From contig WGMU01000087.1 of the NCBI GenBank assembly GCA_016124895.1, positions 1-64,000 of the forward strand: DNA of 64,000 nt. The letters run 5' to 3'. The position numbers were made by a program, and so were the translations under genes. This document shows positions 1 to 8,490 of the stretch, piece after piece (position 1 is the first letter of the stretch; every line of letters begins with the position of its first letter). The notes beneath the pieces were generated by a model. That model was not told the origin of the DNA, did not search any database, and saw only the letters and a list, made by a program, of their open reading frames with translations. Source of the DNA: a bacterium. GTDB lineage: Bacteria > Planctomycetota > Planctomycetia > Planctomycetales > Planctomycetaceae.

Positions 1-260
1 AGCGAACGCTCTGCCGCAAGGTTCCCTATACGACCTGCTCCTACACCTGTGAGACGAAGACACGCAAGGTGCCGTATACGGTCTGCCGTCAGGTCTGCGA
101 AACGAAATTCGTCACACAAACGCGACAGGTTCCGCGGCAGGTTCCGTATACGGAGACGATCTGCGTGCCGCGCGTCGTGTGTCGCCAGGTTCCAGTATGC
201 CCTCCGCAACCGAGCTGCTCCTCCTGCGGTGTGCCAACCTGCACAGGTTGCGGCGGTTAA
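1..260 (+). CDS. YTV-repeat cysteine-rich protein, C-terminal fragment
   Basis: The gene enters from the left edge in frame 3 and stops at TAA 258-260, so only about 85 C-terminal residues are visible. They are built from repeats of the form K/QVPYTxxxxxC with many Cys, Val and Tyr (for example KVPYTVCRQVCETK and QVPYTETICVPRVVCRQVP) and end in a Cys/Pro/Gly-rich tail. This matches the YTV repeat family known from Rhodopirellula and other planctomycetes, whose proteins are secreted and cysteine-rich and of unsettled function, often suspected to be cell-wall related. The N-terminus and signal peptide lie outside the window. A strong hairpin terminator follows 33 bases after the stop. Confidence 0.8.
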   Translation, partial: RTLCRKVPYTTCSYTCETKTRKVPYTVCRQVCETKFVTQTRQVPRQVPYTETICVPRVVCRQVPVCPPQPSCSSCGVPTCTGCGG

Positions 261-292
261 TCCCGTCAGCAGAAGACATCGGATTGAAATCA

Positions 293-327
293 CAGGACCG
301 CTTCCTCGCGAGGCGGTCCTGTTTTTA
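293..327 (+). terminator. Rho-independent terminator after YTV gene
   Basis: A perfect 9-bp stem (CAGGACCGC 293-301 with GCGGTCCTG 313-321) encloses an 11-base loop and is followed at once by TTTTTAT. The loop holds a further short palindrome, CTCGCGAG. Placement just after the YTV stop codon fits a classical intrinsic terminator. Confidence 0.85.
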
Positions 328-429
328 TGCGCGGACGCCGTGCCGCTCACACCGTCCGGCCTGTTCGCTGGCTTTATTACGCGACCGCGTCTGTGAAGAC
401 ATTCCTGATGTCGCCTGATTAGAATCGCC

Positions 430-482
430 GAAGTTTGCGGGCCTGCAAACTTCACAGTCGAGTCTTCGTTGCTGAAGACTCG
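430..482. promoter_or_regulatory. Tandem pair of matched hairpins upstream of the LRR gene
   Basis: Two perfect 9-bp inverted repeats, each with a 6-base loop, sit 5 bases apart. The first is GAAGTTTGC (430-438) with GCAAACTTC (445-453). The second is CGAGTCTTC (459-467) with GAAGACTCG (474-482). The second ends 22 bases before the preferred ATG of the LRR gene. There is no T-tract, so they look more like leader RNA structures or protein-binding sites than a terminator. Function is inferred from position only. Confidence 0.55.
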
Positions 483-504
483 GGCACAGGAACGGAATGG
501 ACGG

Positions 505-2100
505 ATGGCGAACACACCGGATGCACAACAACAGTCGATTGCCGCTCTCAGGAAACTGGGAGCCCGGATTGTTGAAGACGAAGGGCAGGTTCAGCTTGTC
601 GATCTCGCGGACACGCCCATTGACGATGACGACCTCAAGCTGCTGACACCATTCACGGATCTGCGCAGCCTGAACATCGCCGACACAGACATTACGAACG
701 ATGGATTGAAGCACATCGCGAAGATTCCGTCGCTCGAAACGCTCGACCTCTCAACGACTCAGATTGACGACGACGGACTGGCACACCTCTCGGCCCTGCA
801 GAGGCTGGACATGCTGATTCTCGGCGGCTGCCACATTCGCGGCAGCGGTCTGCGCGCTCTGCGGGACGTTGCCTCACTGAGAATGCTCATCCTGTCCGAC
901 ACCGAGATCACTGACAGCGGCCTCGCGGAAATCGCTGAACTGAGACAGTTACGGAATCTGAATCTCGATTACACCTCAGTCACTGACCGGGGACTGCCAC
1001 ATCTGGCATCGCTGCCGGATCTGGAACTCATTGGCCTGGTCTTCTGCAAAGGTGTCACGGACGCCGGAATCGAGTCTCTCCACACACTGAAGAAGCTGCA
1101 GGTGCTGGATGTCTGCACGACGATGGTGACCCCCGAAGGTGTGCGTCGACTGCAACAGACGCTGCCGGACTGCTTTATCGCCTATTCACCGGACCCTCTG
1201 CTGGAAGCCATCGAAAAGTATCGCGGCGACGTGACCGCTGCACTGGGCTCGATTGGCCAGATTGAACTGGACGAGGCGCAACAGATCACAAAACTCCGGG
1301 TCGATCAGGTCCAGTTGACTCGGGCTGGACTCGAATACCTGAAGCGTCTGAACCGTCTCGAAGACTTGAGCCTGCACCATCACCGGCAGTTGCCCGACGC
1401 TGGTCTGCGCCATCTGCAGGAACTGAAGTACCTGAAGAAGCTCGGTCTGCTGGGAACGAACGTGACCGACGACGGGCTGCGTTATCTCAGTGAACTGTCG
1501 AGCCTGAAGATCCTCAATCTGGCTTATACGCCGGTCACGGATCGTGGCATCGCCAGTCTGGCCGGTCTGCTGGAGCTTGAGGAGCTACTGCTGGGCGACA
1601 CGCTCGTCACCGATGGCGGACTCGCTCACCTGGCGCTACTGCACAATCTTCGTGGTCTCGGACTGAGCGGTACCCGGATTGAAGGGCACGGACTGAAACA
1701 CCTGCAGCGACTGGAGTCACTCGAACGAATCGGCCTCAGCGGAACGCTGATCTCTGACGAAAGCGTGCATTTCGTGGCGTCACTGCGAATCCTGGTCGCG
1801 GTCAGTCTGCGCGGAACCCGTTTAACGGACGCAGGGGTCCGGAAGCTCGAATCTCTCGAACGGCTCGAAGTCCTCTGGCTTGACCGGACGGCGGTCACTG
1901 ATCAGGGACTTCAGTGGTTACCGAAGGTGTCCGGATTACGAGAACTTGGCGTGCGTAATTGCCGGGTTGGTGATTCGCTGATCGATACGCTGGTCACGAT
2001 GCCTCAACTTGGCGTCGTTAACCTATTCGGCACAGACGTCTCCGAGGCTGGAATAGCACGGCTCCGTGAGGCACGGCCAGATTGCGAAATCATACGTTGA
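505..2100 (+). CDS. Leucine-rich repeat protein
   Basis: About 531 residues of near-continuous leucine-rich repeats with consensus T-D-x-G-L-x-x-L-x-x-L-x-x-L-x-L-x-x-T-x-V, roughly 23-24 residues per repeat, as in the ribonuclease-inhibitor-like LRR proteins expanded in planctomycetes. A break near residues 220-280 separates an N-terminal and a C-terminal repeat array. There is no signal peptide or membrane segment, so a cytoplasmic scaffold or binding role is likely; the partner is unknown. I chose ATG 505 because the earlier in-frame candidate is a TTG (469) lying in the loop of a strong hairpin. The FHA gene follows on the same strand, so both may belong to protein-interaction signalling, but a 168-base gap leaves co-transcription open. 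Confidence 0.85.
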   Translation: MANTPDAQQQSIAALRKLGARIVEDEGQVQLVDLADTPIDDDDLKLLTPFTDLRSLNIADTDITNDGLKHIAKIPSLETLDLSTTQIDDDGLAHLSALQRLDMLILGGCHIRGSGLRALRDVASLRMLILSDTEITDSGLAEIAELRQLRNLNLDYTSVTDRGLPHLASLPDLELIGLVFCKGVTDAGIESLHTLKKLQVLDVCTTMVTPEGVRRLQQTLPDCFIAYSPDPLLEAIEKYRGDVTAALGSIGQIELDEAQQITKLRVDQVQLTRAGLEYLKRLNRLEDLSLHHHRQLPDAGLRHLQELKYLKKLGLLGTNVTDDGLRYLSELSSLKILNLAYTPVTDRGIASLAGLLELEELLLGDTLVTDGGLAHLALLHNLRGLGLSGTRIEGHGLKHLQRLESLERIGLSGTLISDESVHFVASLRILVAVSLRGTRLTDAGVRKLESLERLEVLWLDRTAVTDQGLQWLPKVSGLRELGVRNCRVGDSLIDTLVTMPQLGVVNLFGTDVSEAGIARLREARPDCEIIR

Positions 2101-2268
2101 ATGGGTAGGCTGGTGAGACTTTCAATGAGTGGAGCGTCGAAACGGTCTCGCCAGCCCTGACTGAATGAGAGCATCGCTGACAGTTCTGACGTAAGCCCGC
2201 TGGAGTCCGAGTCGGACCGGAGAGACGAAAAACGCAGTTCAGCCCCGTCGTCCAGGTGCCTTAACCGG

Positions 2269-2823
2269 ATGTCGTCAATGAGTGTCATTCTCAAACCTGA
2301 ACGTGGCGGACGCCCGATCGTCCTCGACAAACCGATCCTGCTGGTCGGTCGGCATCCGGACTGCGACGTCATCATTAAAGACAGCCCGAAAATCTCGCGA
2401 AAGCATTGCTGCATCGCGCTGGTGGATCACCGCTTCGTTGTCCGCGATCTTGACAGCATGAATGGTGTCTGGGTCAACGGTGACCGCGTTACACATTCGC
2501 ACGACCTGCTCAACGGCGACCTTCTGACAATTGGCGACGTTCCGTTTGCAGTCGTCAATATGGGGCAACCCAAAGACGGACGACCTCGACAACCTGACAG
2601 CGATGACGAGTCGATCGTTGATCCGGAATTTGCCCGCGAGGCTACTGTCGCGCTGCATGAGGATGCAGCAGACTCGGCAGAACATCTACCGCCGAAAAAA
2701 TCGAAGTCGGTCCACGAAGCCGGCCCCAACGACGTCGTTGAGTTCAGTTCAGCGTTTGCCGTCCCGATTACCGATTCGTCCGACGGCGATGAGTTCATTT
2801 CGCGGTCTGACTCCGAAGACTGA
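2269..2823 (+). CDS. FHA domain protein
   Basis: A 184-residue protein with one forkhead-associated domain, about residues 5-100. It shows the hallmark phosphothreonine-binding motifs: VGRHPDCDV, then a K-I-S-R-K-H-C segment, then D-S-M-N-G-V-W-V-N-G-D-R-V. FHA domains bind phosphothreonine peptides and usually act as readers for Ser/Thr kinases, which are abundant in planctomycetes. The remaining C-terminal 85 residues are acidic and Ser/Asp-rich, probably disordered, and could be regulatory. A second possible start is ATG 2281, four codons inside. It is convergent with the HTH/EIIA gene downstream. Confidence 0.88.
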   Translation: MSSMSVILKPERGGRPIVLDKPILLVGRHPDCDVIIKDSPKISRKHCCIALVDHRFVVRDLDSMNGVWVNGDRVTHSHDLLNGDLLTIGDVPFAVVNMGQPKDGRPRQPDSDDESIVDPEFAREATVALHEDAADSAEHLPPKKSKSVHEAGPNDVVEFSSAFAVPITDSSDGDEFISRSDSED

Positions 2824-2836
2824 CCACCAGGCAATC

Positions 2837-2858
2837 AGCTCGACAATACCGTTGAGCT
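2837..2858. terminator. Small inverted repeat between convergent genes
   Basis: AGCTCGAC (2837-2844) pairs with GTTGAGCT (2851-2858) with one mismatch over a 6-base loop. It lies in the 59-base gap between two convergent genes, where a bidirectional terminator would be expected. No T-tract is present, so the call is weak. Confidence 0.3.
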
Positions 2859-2882
2859 TACGCCGGTCGAATAGCTCGTCGC

Positions 2883-3599
2883 TCAACCGCGGTCGAACCG
2901 GGCCACTTCCTCATCTGCTGCGCAGATGACGTCATACGTTGAAGTCGAATCGTCTGCTTTGCGCAGCCGGTCGAAAAAGTCCGGCAACTGGAACATGCGA
3001 CCGAGTCGCGCGACGATACGCAGATGGCTTCGCGAATCGTGACAGAGCACCAGAAAGAAGAGGTCTGTCAGGCCACCTGACGTCGCTCCAAACGGAATGC
3101 CACTGAGTGTCCGCCCGAAGGCGACCAGCGATTCGCCATGTGCTTCCGGAAGCGGGTTTCGCGGATGGGGAATGGCAACGCCACCGGGATACGCTGTTGA
3201 GAAAAGTTCTTCACGCTGAAGCACGGCATTCAGAATGTCCGCTGGCGACCAGACCTGCCATGTGCGGCCGGCAACTTCAATCAGCGACTCAAGAACCGAT
3301 CGCCGCGTCCTCGCTTCCAGCGGCACCTGAACTGTGTCGGGGTGCAGAATTGAAGTGACGGGCAGCGTGTCGCACACGGTCGTCGAGTCCTGACTGACTT
3401 CGACGTTGCGCAGTTCGGCGCTGGAGTATTCACGCATCTCCTTTTCAAGCCAGCGTGTGACCTCCATTGAGTGAAACTGCCAGTTGCCGCCGACTTTGCG
3501 TCCGGGTAACCGTCCGCGATTAACGAGTTTTTCGATTTCGCGACGATCGCGGCCGAGATGCGTCGCCAGTTCATCGAGCGTGAAAACTTCGTGAGACAT
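2883..3599 (-). CDS. Excisionase-type HTH fused to PTS EIIA (fructose/nitrogen type) domain
   Basis: A 238-residue, two-domain protein. Residues 1-55 form a MerR/excisionase-like helix-turn-helix (FTLDELATHLGRDRREIEKL, then R-L-P-G-R-K-V-G-G-N-W-x-F). Residues about 85-235 are a type-2 EIIA phosphoacceptor domain with the active-site motif VAIPHPRNP, whose histidine (about residue 145) is the expected phosphorylation site. EIIA-Ntr (PtsN) proteins regulate rather than transport, and an HTH fusion suggests direct coupling of phosphotransfer state to DNA binding; that is inference. No EIIB/EIIC genes are nearby. ATG 3599 is preferred over a GTG three codons upstream. Confidence 0.85.
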   Translation of the reverse strand: MSHEVFTLDELATHLGRDRREIEKLVNRGRLPGRKVGGNWQFHSMEVTRWLEKEMREYSSAELRNVEVSQDSTTVCDTLPVTSILHPDTVQVPLEARTRRSVLESLIEVAGRTWQVWSPADILNAVLQREELFSTAYPGGVAIPHPRNPLPEAHGESLVAFGRTLSGIPFGATSGGLTDLFFLVLCHDSRSHLRIVARLGRMFQLPDFFDRLRKADDSTSTYDVICAADEEVARFDRG

Positions 3600-3621
3600 G
3601 ATTGACACTTCGGGCAGAAGC

Positions 3622-3646
3622 GCCCGTCACGTTCGGAGTGACGGGC
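3622..3646. promoter_or_regulatory. Perfect 9-bp inverted repeat upstream of HTH/EIIA gene
   Basis: GCCCGTCAC (3622-3630) and GTGACGGGC (3638-3646) flank 7 bases, ending 22 bases upstream of the minus-strand start at 3599. Position and symmetry would suit an operator for the HTH protein encoded next to it or a leader hairpin. No T-run follows. Confidence 0.4.
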
Positions 3647-3904
3647 AGGCGGGAATACTTCCGGAACGGACGGCAGGCAGGAGTTGGGTGGGAAACGAAT
3701 CAGGCGACGCTGATCAGCTTCACCGTACCGTCCTGGGAATCGACACGCCACCTCACCGAAGAAACTGCCTTGAACGAGAGCTGCGTCACTGAACGTGGAT
3801 TGCGTTCGAGCGAGAGATTCAATCTCAGCACGCTCAACAGTCTGTCTGAACGGCCCCGCATTCCCGCGGAGCGTCCGTTGCGGCAGACAAGCACGCACGA
3901 TCGT

Positions 3905-4741
3905 TTAAACAGAGACCGGCAACTCAGATGCAGGCGTTGGCACTGCAAGCAGTTGATCGACCTGCGAACGAACGGCGGCCAGCACTTCAGTGATGGGTCG
4001 GTGCCAGACGGCATCCGACCAGACCTGCACGTCAACATCGCCGACGAAACCGTTTTCCCGCAGTGCTGCCAGAAAATCAGCCAATGGGAGGTCGCCTTCA
4101 CCCGGCACCAGCCGGTCATACATCGTCGCCGGTCCGGCAATGGAATCGCTGAGCTGCACGAGATCGATCAGCGTCGCAAGATGCTCGAGAATCGCCACGA
4201 TGCGATCCGAACGTCCGAACTGAAACGTGTCAAACACGATGCCGACATTGTCCCGGCCGGTGTCATCAGCCATTTCTGCAGCGCATCGGAGCGACGTCAG
4301 CGACGTCCATTCACCCGCAAATCTTCGCTCCATCGGCAGCAGCGCCAACGTAAGGCCGAAATCGTCAGCGGCCATTGCAAGTTCACGCACGGCTGACACG
4401 ACAAGCCGGCGTTCGTGTCGCTCGGTATACCGTCCACGAGATCCCGGAGCGATGACGACCGTATTCGCCCCGACGGCCGCGGCCAGAAACAGAGCGTCGT
4501 AGCCGTCACTGAGCGCTTCGCGGAACTGAAATCCACTGCTGCCGGTAAAGCCGCCAGCAAAGGAAACGCTCGTGACGTTCAAGCCGGAACTGCGAATCAG
4601 TTCGACCGCCTGCTGTTCGCCGATCTCGTCGACTTTGCGTCTCCAGAGTCCGATTGACGGAATTCCGGCGTGACGCCATTCCGCAATGTCGGCTTCGAAC
4701 GGCGACGAGCAGGTCGTGATCTGATTGATGGAATAGTCCAT
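3905..4741 (-). CDS. Sugar phosphate isomerase/epimerase-like TIM-barrel protein
   Basis: About 278 residues resembling the xylose isomerase-like TIM-barrel superfamily (AP endonuclease family 2). Recognisable elements are the N-terminal INQITTCSSPFEADI strand and loop, G-I-P-S-I-G-L-W, the central strand T-L-A-L-L-P-M-E-R, V-G-I-V-F-D-T-F and V-Q-L-S-D-S, and the late G-E-G-D-L-P motif. These carry the usual metal-ligand Glu, Asp and His-equivalent positions. Such proteins isomerise or epimerise sugars, inositols or related hydroxy-acids; the substrate cannot be read here. The frame stays open to a TTG at 4816, but family members normally begin just before the INQIT strand, hence ATG 4741. 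No clear ribosome-binding site is seen for either. No signal peptide, so cytoplasmic. Confidence 0.78.
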   Translation of the reverse strand: MDYSINQITTCSSPFEADIAEWRHAGIPSIGLWRRKVDEIGEQQAVELIRSSGLNVTSVSFAGGFTGSSGFQFREALSDGYDALFLAAAVGANTVVIAPGSRGRYTERHERRLVVSAVRELAMAADDFGLTLALLPMERRFAGEWTSLTSLRCAAEMADDTGRDNVGIVFDTFQFGRSDRIVAILEHLATLIDLVQLSDSIAGPATMYDRLVPGEGDLPLADFLAALRENGFVGDVDVQVWSDAVWHRPITEVLAAVRSQVDQLLAVPTPASELPVSV

Positions 4742-4946
4742 GACGAGTCGCGCATCGCAATCAAGCGAGGGCAAGGCAACGTCATCTTCGGCGGAGAACT
4801 TCCCTGGATCCGACAAGAGACCGCTCTTTCTGTGTCGAGAGGATGGACAGAAATGAAAGTCGAAGAGCGTATCAAAGCAGGCAGTGCCAACACGGCGACG
4901 CGGACTGTCCGCAGTGACTCCACGGACAGCGGGGATCGAAGGCCGA

Positions 4947-5999
4947 TCAGCCTTTTGCGTTCAGCTTGACGTCCGGGCTGTCTGAGATGTTGACCCAGAC
5001 GTGGACGTGGGGTGCGCCACGGTAATGCCAGACAAAGGTCGGGCCTTCCAGACGCCAGTTGTCCCAGACGCCGTCATCACCGATATCGTTGTTCTGGTAG
5101 AACGCAATTCGGCAGGCATCCAGACCGCCATGAGAATTGAGGCACTTCATGGCCTCGTCGCGGTCGATCGAGCGGTAAGGCTCAAGCAGCAGGTCGAGAA
5201 CTCCGCGGACGTGAGCCTTCTGATCGTCCGCCAGTTCGTTGATCCGAATCCCCTGAAAATCATCCGGGTCGCGGAACGCAACTTTGTCTTCTTCCGGGGC
5301 TCGTGGAACCAGAGCCCGACTGCGCTGCTTGCCATCGAGCATCTGATACAGCTCGTTGGCCTTCAACGCCTGGTGCCAGTAGACGTTGCCGGTGTGCTGA
5401 GCGTCTTCGTTAAAGTTGCGAGCCGCGTGACCGTAGAAGATGGGACCGCCGAAGGCCATATGTTCGGTCGAGTTACCATCGCAGCGGATCGTCAGATGCC
5501 GCCCCGTCATCACGAACTCAAACTTGTCCTCGCCGGGCTTGCCGAAGATCGCGATCGTCTGCTGCTTACCGTACCCGCCGGCGTCGTCGTGAAGCTGCGT
5601 TCGAATCCGGTCGTGCCACTCCGGGTTGTAGAGACTGAAGAACAGAGCCTCGATCAGTTCCTGCTGGACTTTCGAGTAAAAGCTTCCGCCGACGTTCTGC
5701 GTCTTTGGGTCAGTAATGCTCCAGTTATTCTGAACCCGAGTCCGCAACAGGCCGCGGGCGTCTTCGTAATCCCATGGGAAGCAGATCGCTTTCTGCTGGT
5801 CGGGAGTCATCGAATCGTAAAGCTGTTTGACAAGCGTCTCGGGCTTTGCAGTTCTGGCCGAATCACTTTCGGCGGCGGGCAGCACGCGTGGCAGCAGAGA
5901 AGCTCCCGCGACTGCACCGACCGTCTGCACAAACCGCCGGCGATTGACATCGAGATCCTCAAGCGAGCAACAATCCGGACAGAGACGCTCGTGATTCAT
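4947..5999 (-). CDS. DUF3500 domain protein, Tat-exported
   Basis: A 350-residue protein. The N-terminus has a twin-arginine signal (V-N-R-R-R-F-V-Q-T-V-G, then a hydrophobic stretch ending LPRVLPAAES). The rest matches DUF3500, with the conserved stretch A-F-G-G-P-x-F-Y-G-H and the diagnostic C-terminal W-H-Y-R-G-A-P-H-V-H-V-W-V-N. The histidine-rich ends suggest a metal site, but no reaction is established for the family. ATG 5999 is supported by AAGGAG six bases upstream. The N-terminal C-P-D-C-C before the RR motif is common in planctomycete Tat proteins. Confidence 0.88.
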   Translation of the reverse strand: MNHERLCPDCCSLEDLDVNRRRFVQTVGAVAGASLLPRVLPAAESDSARTAKPETLVKQLYDSMTPDQQKAICFPWDYEDARGLLRTRVQNNWSITDPKTQNVGGSFYSKVQQELIEALFFSLYNPEWHDRIRTQLHDDAGGYGKQQTIAIFGKPGEDKFEFVMTGRHLTIRCDGNSTEHMAFGGPIFYGHAARNFNEDAQHTGNVYWHQALKANELYQMLDGKQRSRALVPRAPEEDKVAFRDPDDFQGIRINELADDQKAHVRGVLDLLLEPYRSIDRDEAMKCLNSHGGLDACRIAFYQNNDIGDDGVWDNWRLEGPTFVWHYRGAPHVHVWVNISDSPDVKLNAKG

Positions 6000-6353
6000 C
6001 GAACACTCCTTGCCCTTGCAGAAGGCGGCTGAAGACGACGTTTCCGGTTCAAGAGGCAGATGAGGTGACGCATGGCCTTGAGCCCGCCCGCGTCATCGAT
6101 CCGTGGTGGTCAGTCACCGATCGAGTCAATCGCCGTCGCTCCTCACGTGCGCCGGTGACTTTACCAATGGTTCTTCGATTCGCAATCGACTTTCTTCCGA
6201 CAAATCGGTTGCTGGCCAATGTCGATCATTCAGCGTCACAGTGAGTTGACGCTGCGCGATGTGCTGCTCCTTCAAACCTGATCGGCTGGCGGGAACACGA
6301 CGGAGTGACTTCGGTCGAACACCAGGTGCGACAGCTTTCAGCTCAAACTCATT
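6000..6353. other. Intergenic region with one hairpin
   Basis: No gene is supported in these 354 bases. They contain the DUF3500 ribosome-binding site (AAGGAG on the minus strand near 6005-6010) and a perfect 8-bp inverted repeat, CAGCGTCA (6231-6238) with TGACGCTG (6247-6254), over an 8-base loop. The hairpin lies about 100 bases beyond the end of the upstream minus-strand gene, so it could help terminate that transcript. Confidence 0.5.
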
Positions 6354-7076
6354 TCAGTGCCACGGATACTTTGACCACGGGCGGTAACCACTGCGGACAG
6401 GGATCGACCATGTGTAAGGATCAAGCGGCCGGACTGTCACGTTGACGGTCGGTTCGATTCGCGGCGCGGATGGCCGGAGCTGATTGAGCAGCAGTTCCAG
6501 CGTGCCATTGTGACGGTAGTTCGGATCAGCATCGTACTCCGCACGGCTGAACGGGATGCTGCGATAGACGTCGATGTAACGCGGTAAGCGGACGGGTTGC
6601 GGTACGATTTCCGGCAGTGACTTCAGCAGTTCCGACTTCGCAGTCTGCTTCGCTGCGGGCTTCTTCTCTGACGACTCGCTCGCTGCCGCCGCTTTCGTCT
6701 TACGCTTCTTTGCCGGACTGGCCTCATCGGCCTTCTGTTTCTGATTCCGCGTTTGATTCGCTGCGGCGAGTTGCTGCTTCTGCCACTCTTCGCGAGCACG
6801 ACGGCTCGCGCTCTCGCGGGCTGAATCCGGCGGCGAAGCGGATTCCGTCGAGTCTGCGGCCCGGCTCTGCAACGTCTGAGTGGATCGCGGTTGAACAGCT
6901 TTCGTCACTGGAGCAGGAACGATCAGCGGCAGGTTCTCACGCGAAGTCGGCTCAGACTGAGCAGCAGCCGAAATGACGGCAACGTTCGGAGCGGCGTCAT
7001 CGGCGATCAGTGAATCAAAACGCGGCAGCGAACACGCGGCAGCAAGACAAAGCAGAGACAGCGGTCGAGCGGACAT
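6354..7076 (-). CDS. Secreted low-complexity protein, function unknown
   Basis: About 240 residues from ATG 7076. The N-terminus MSARPLSLLCLAAACSL gives a short signal peptide. The middle (residues about 60-150) is rich in Ala, Lys, Ser, Gln and Arg, with K-K-R-K-T-K-A-type runs, and is probably disordered and basic. The C-terminal 80 residues are more ordered-looking (R-Y-I-D-V-Y-R-S-I-P-F-S-R-A-E-Y-D-A-D-P-N-Y-R-H-N-G-T) and rich in Pro/Arg/Tyr. The frame extends another 51 codons upstream, but ATG 7076 has a GAGG nine bases ahead and gives a sensible signal peptide. I do not recognise the family. It is divergent from the toroid protein at 7393. Confidence 0.65.
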   Translation of the reverse strand: MSARPLSLLCLAAACSLPRFDSLIADDAAPNVAVISAAAQSEPTSRENLPLIVPAPVTKAVQPRSTQTLQSRAADSTESASPPDSARESASRRAREEWQKQQLAAANQTRNQKQKADEASPAKKRKTKAAAASESSEKKPAAKQTAKSELLKSLPEIVPQPVRLPRYIDVYRSIPFSRAEYDADPNYRHNGTLELLLNQLRPSAPRIEPTVNVTVRPLDPYTWSIPVRSGYRPWSKYPWH

Positions 7077-7392
7077 TGATGATACCTCAGAAGCAGACGG
7101 GAACAGACAGACGACCAGGCGATTCAACGCCCGCGGGCCAGCCACGCCCTGACAGACTCCTGAGTGCGATTCGCAGTCGCCGGCAGACTGTCGCAACAGG
7201 CGCCTTCGAGAAACGGCAGCGTTCGACAAATCCGTAACGACCTCAACTGCGGCTCAGCACAGGGATCGAGGCTATCGAGAACTCACACGACGCGTCAAAC
7301 TTCCGGCAGCAATCGTCCCGTCCGGAGAGTGGTCACAGCCGATAGCCATCGCCTCCTGGTCGCCACGAATCGGATCTCAATAACGCTTCGCT
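7077..7392. other. Divergent promoter region
   Basis: This 316-base gap separates two divergently transcribed secreted-protein genes and must hold both promoters. I see no convincing -35/-10 pair, inverted repeat or small gene in it. Confidence 0.5.
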
Positions 7393-8490
7393 ATGACTGC
7401 CTGCCGAACACGACTTCCCGAACAGATGCTGCATGCGCGGAGATTCCGTCGTGCCAGCACAGCGCTGATCGTCGTCGCGGTGAGTCTGGTCGCAACGACT
7501 CCTGCACTGCAGGCGCAGTCAAAGCTGCCGCGACAGGCCGAGACGAGCGGCGTACGTTTCATGAATCCACAAACGCTCGAACGCATCGAGAAGGGACTGA
7601 AGTGGCTCGCTGCACGGCAGAATGCGGACGGAGCATTTGGCGTCGGGCGCGGTTATGGCCGTAATGTCGGAGTCGTCTCGCTGGCCGGTATGGCATGGCT
7701 TTCGTCCGGCAGTACTCCCGGACGCGGTCCCTACGGCGAGCGGATTCAACAGGCGACGGATTTTGTTCTCACTGCGTCGCGCTCCAGCGGTTTTATTACG
7801 GTACCAGAGGGGCAGTCGCATGGCCCAATGTATGGACACGGGTTCGCGACGCTGTTTCTCGCTGAGGTTTACGGTATGTCGCCAAGACCGGAGATTCGTG
7901 AGCGACTCGAAAAGGCAGTTCACCTGATCGTGGCGAGTCAGAATCGTGAAGGTGGCTGGCGCTATGATCCGTTGCCCAAAGAAGCGGATATCTCGGTGAC
8001 CGTTTGCCAGATTATGGCTTTACGGGCGGCGCGAAACTGCGGCCTGTTCGTGCCGCGAGACACCGTCGACCTCTGCATCGAGTACGTGCGCGAGTGCCAG
8101 AACGACGACGGCGGTTTCAAGTATCAGCTTGTTCGACGCAGCCCGAGTCAGTTTGCACGTTCGGCCGCGGGACTCGTCGCGCTGTACAGCGCCGGCGTTT
8201 ACGAAGGTGCCGAAATCACGCGGGGACTGAACTATCTGACGACGCACCGTCCCACAGGTTTTATCGATCCGCACTATTACTACGGGCACTATTACGCAGT
8301 GCAGGCGATGTATCAGGCCGGCGGTGATCACTGGGAAAACTGGTACCCACGCGTCCGTGACCAGCTTCTGGGTGATCAGCTCCGCGACGGAAGCTGGTCC
8401 GACACAACGTTCTCGGGCGAGTACGCGACCGCGATGGCTTTGATCGTCCTGCAGCTTCCGAACAACTATCTGCCGATCTTCCAGCGCTGA
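7393..8490 (+). CDS. Secreted prenyltransferase/squalene oxidase-repeat (alpha/alpha toroid) protein
   Basis: A 365-residue protein. Residues 1-42 form an export signal (R-R-F-R-R-A-S-T-A-L-I-V-V-A-V-S then A-L-Q-A-Q). The body has alternating helical repeats ending in Q-N-x-D/E-G-x-[FW], seen as RQNADGAFG, SQNREGGWRYD, CQNDDGGFKYQ and LRDGSWSD. These QW-like repeats define the alpha/alpha-toroid fold shared by squalene cyclases, prenyltransferases and complement-like proteins. No DXDD cyclase motif is evident and the protein is exported, so a catalytic terpene role is unlikely; binding or structural use is more plausible. A second start at ATG 7426 is possible. Its stop overlaps the next gene's ATG by one base. 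Confidence 0.82.
   Translation: MTACRTRLPEQMLHARRFRRASTALIVVAVSLVATTPALQAQSKLPRQAETSGVRFMNPQTLERIEKGLKWLAARQNADGAFGVGRGYGRNVGVVSLAGMAWLSSGSTPGRGPYGERIQQATDFVLTASRSSGFITVPEGQSHGPMYGHGFATLFLAEVYGMSPRPEIRERLEKAVHLIVASQNREGGWRYDPLPKEADISVTVCQIMALRAARNCGLFVPRDTVDLCIEYVRECQNDDGGFKYQLVRRSPSQFARSAAGLVALYSAGVYEGAEITRGLNYLTTHRPTGFIDPHYYYGHYYAVQAMYQAGGDHWENWYPRVRDQLLGDQLRDGSWSDTTFSGEYATAMALIVLQLPNNYLPIFQR

Noticed and set aside
5001-6032. A 343-codon open frame on the plus strand
   Set aside because: It is entirely antisense to the DUF3500 gene, which has family motifs, a Tat signal and a good ribosome-binding site.
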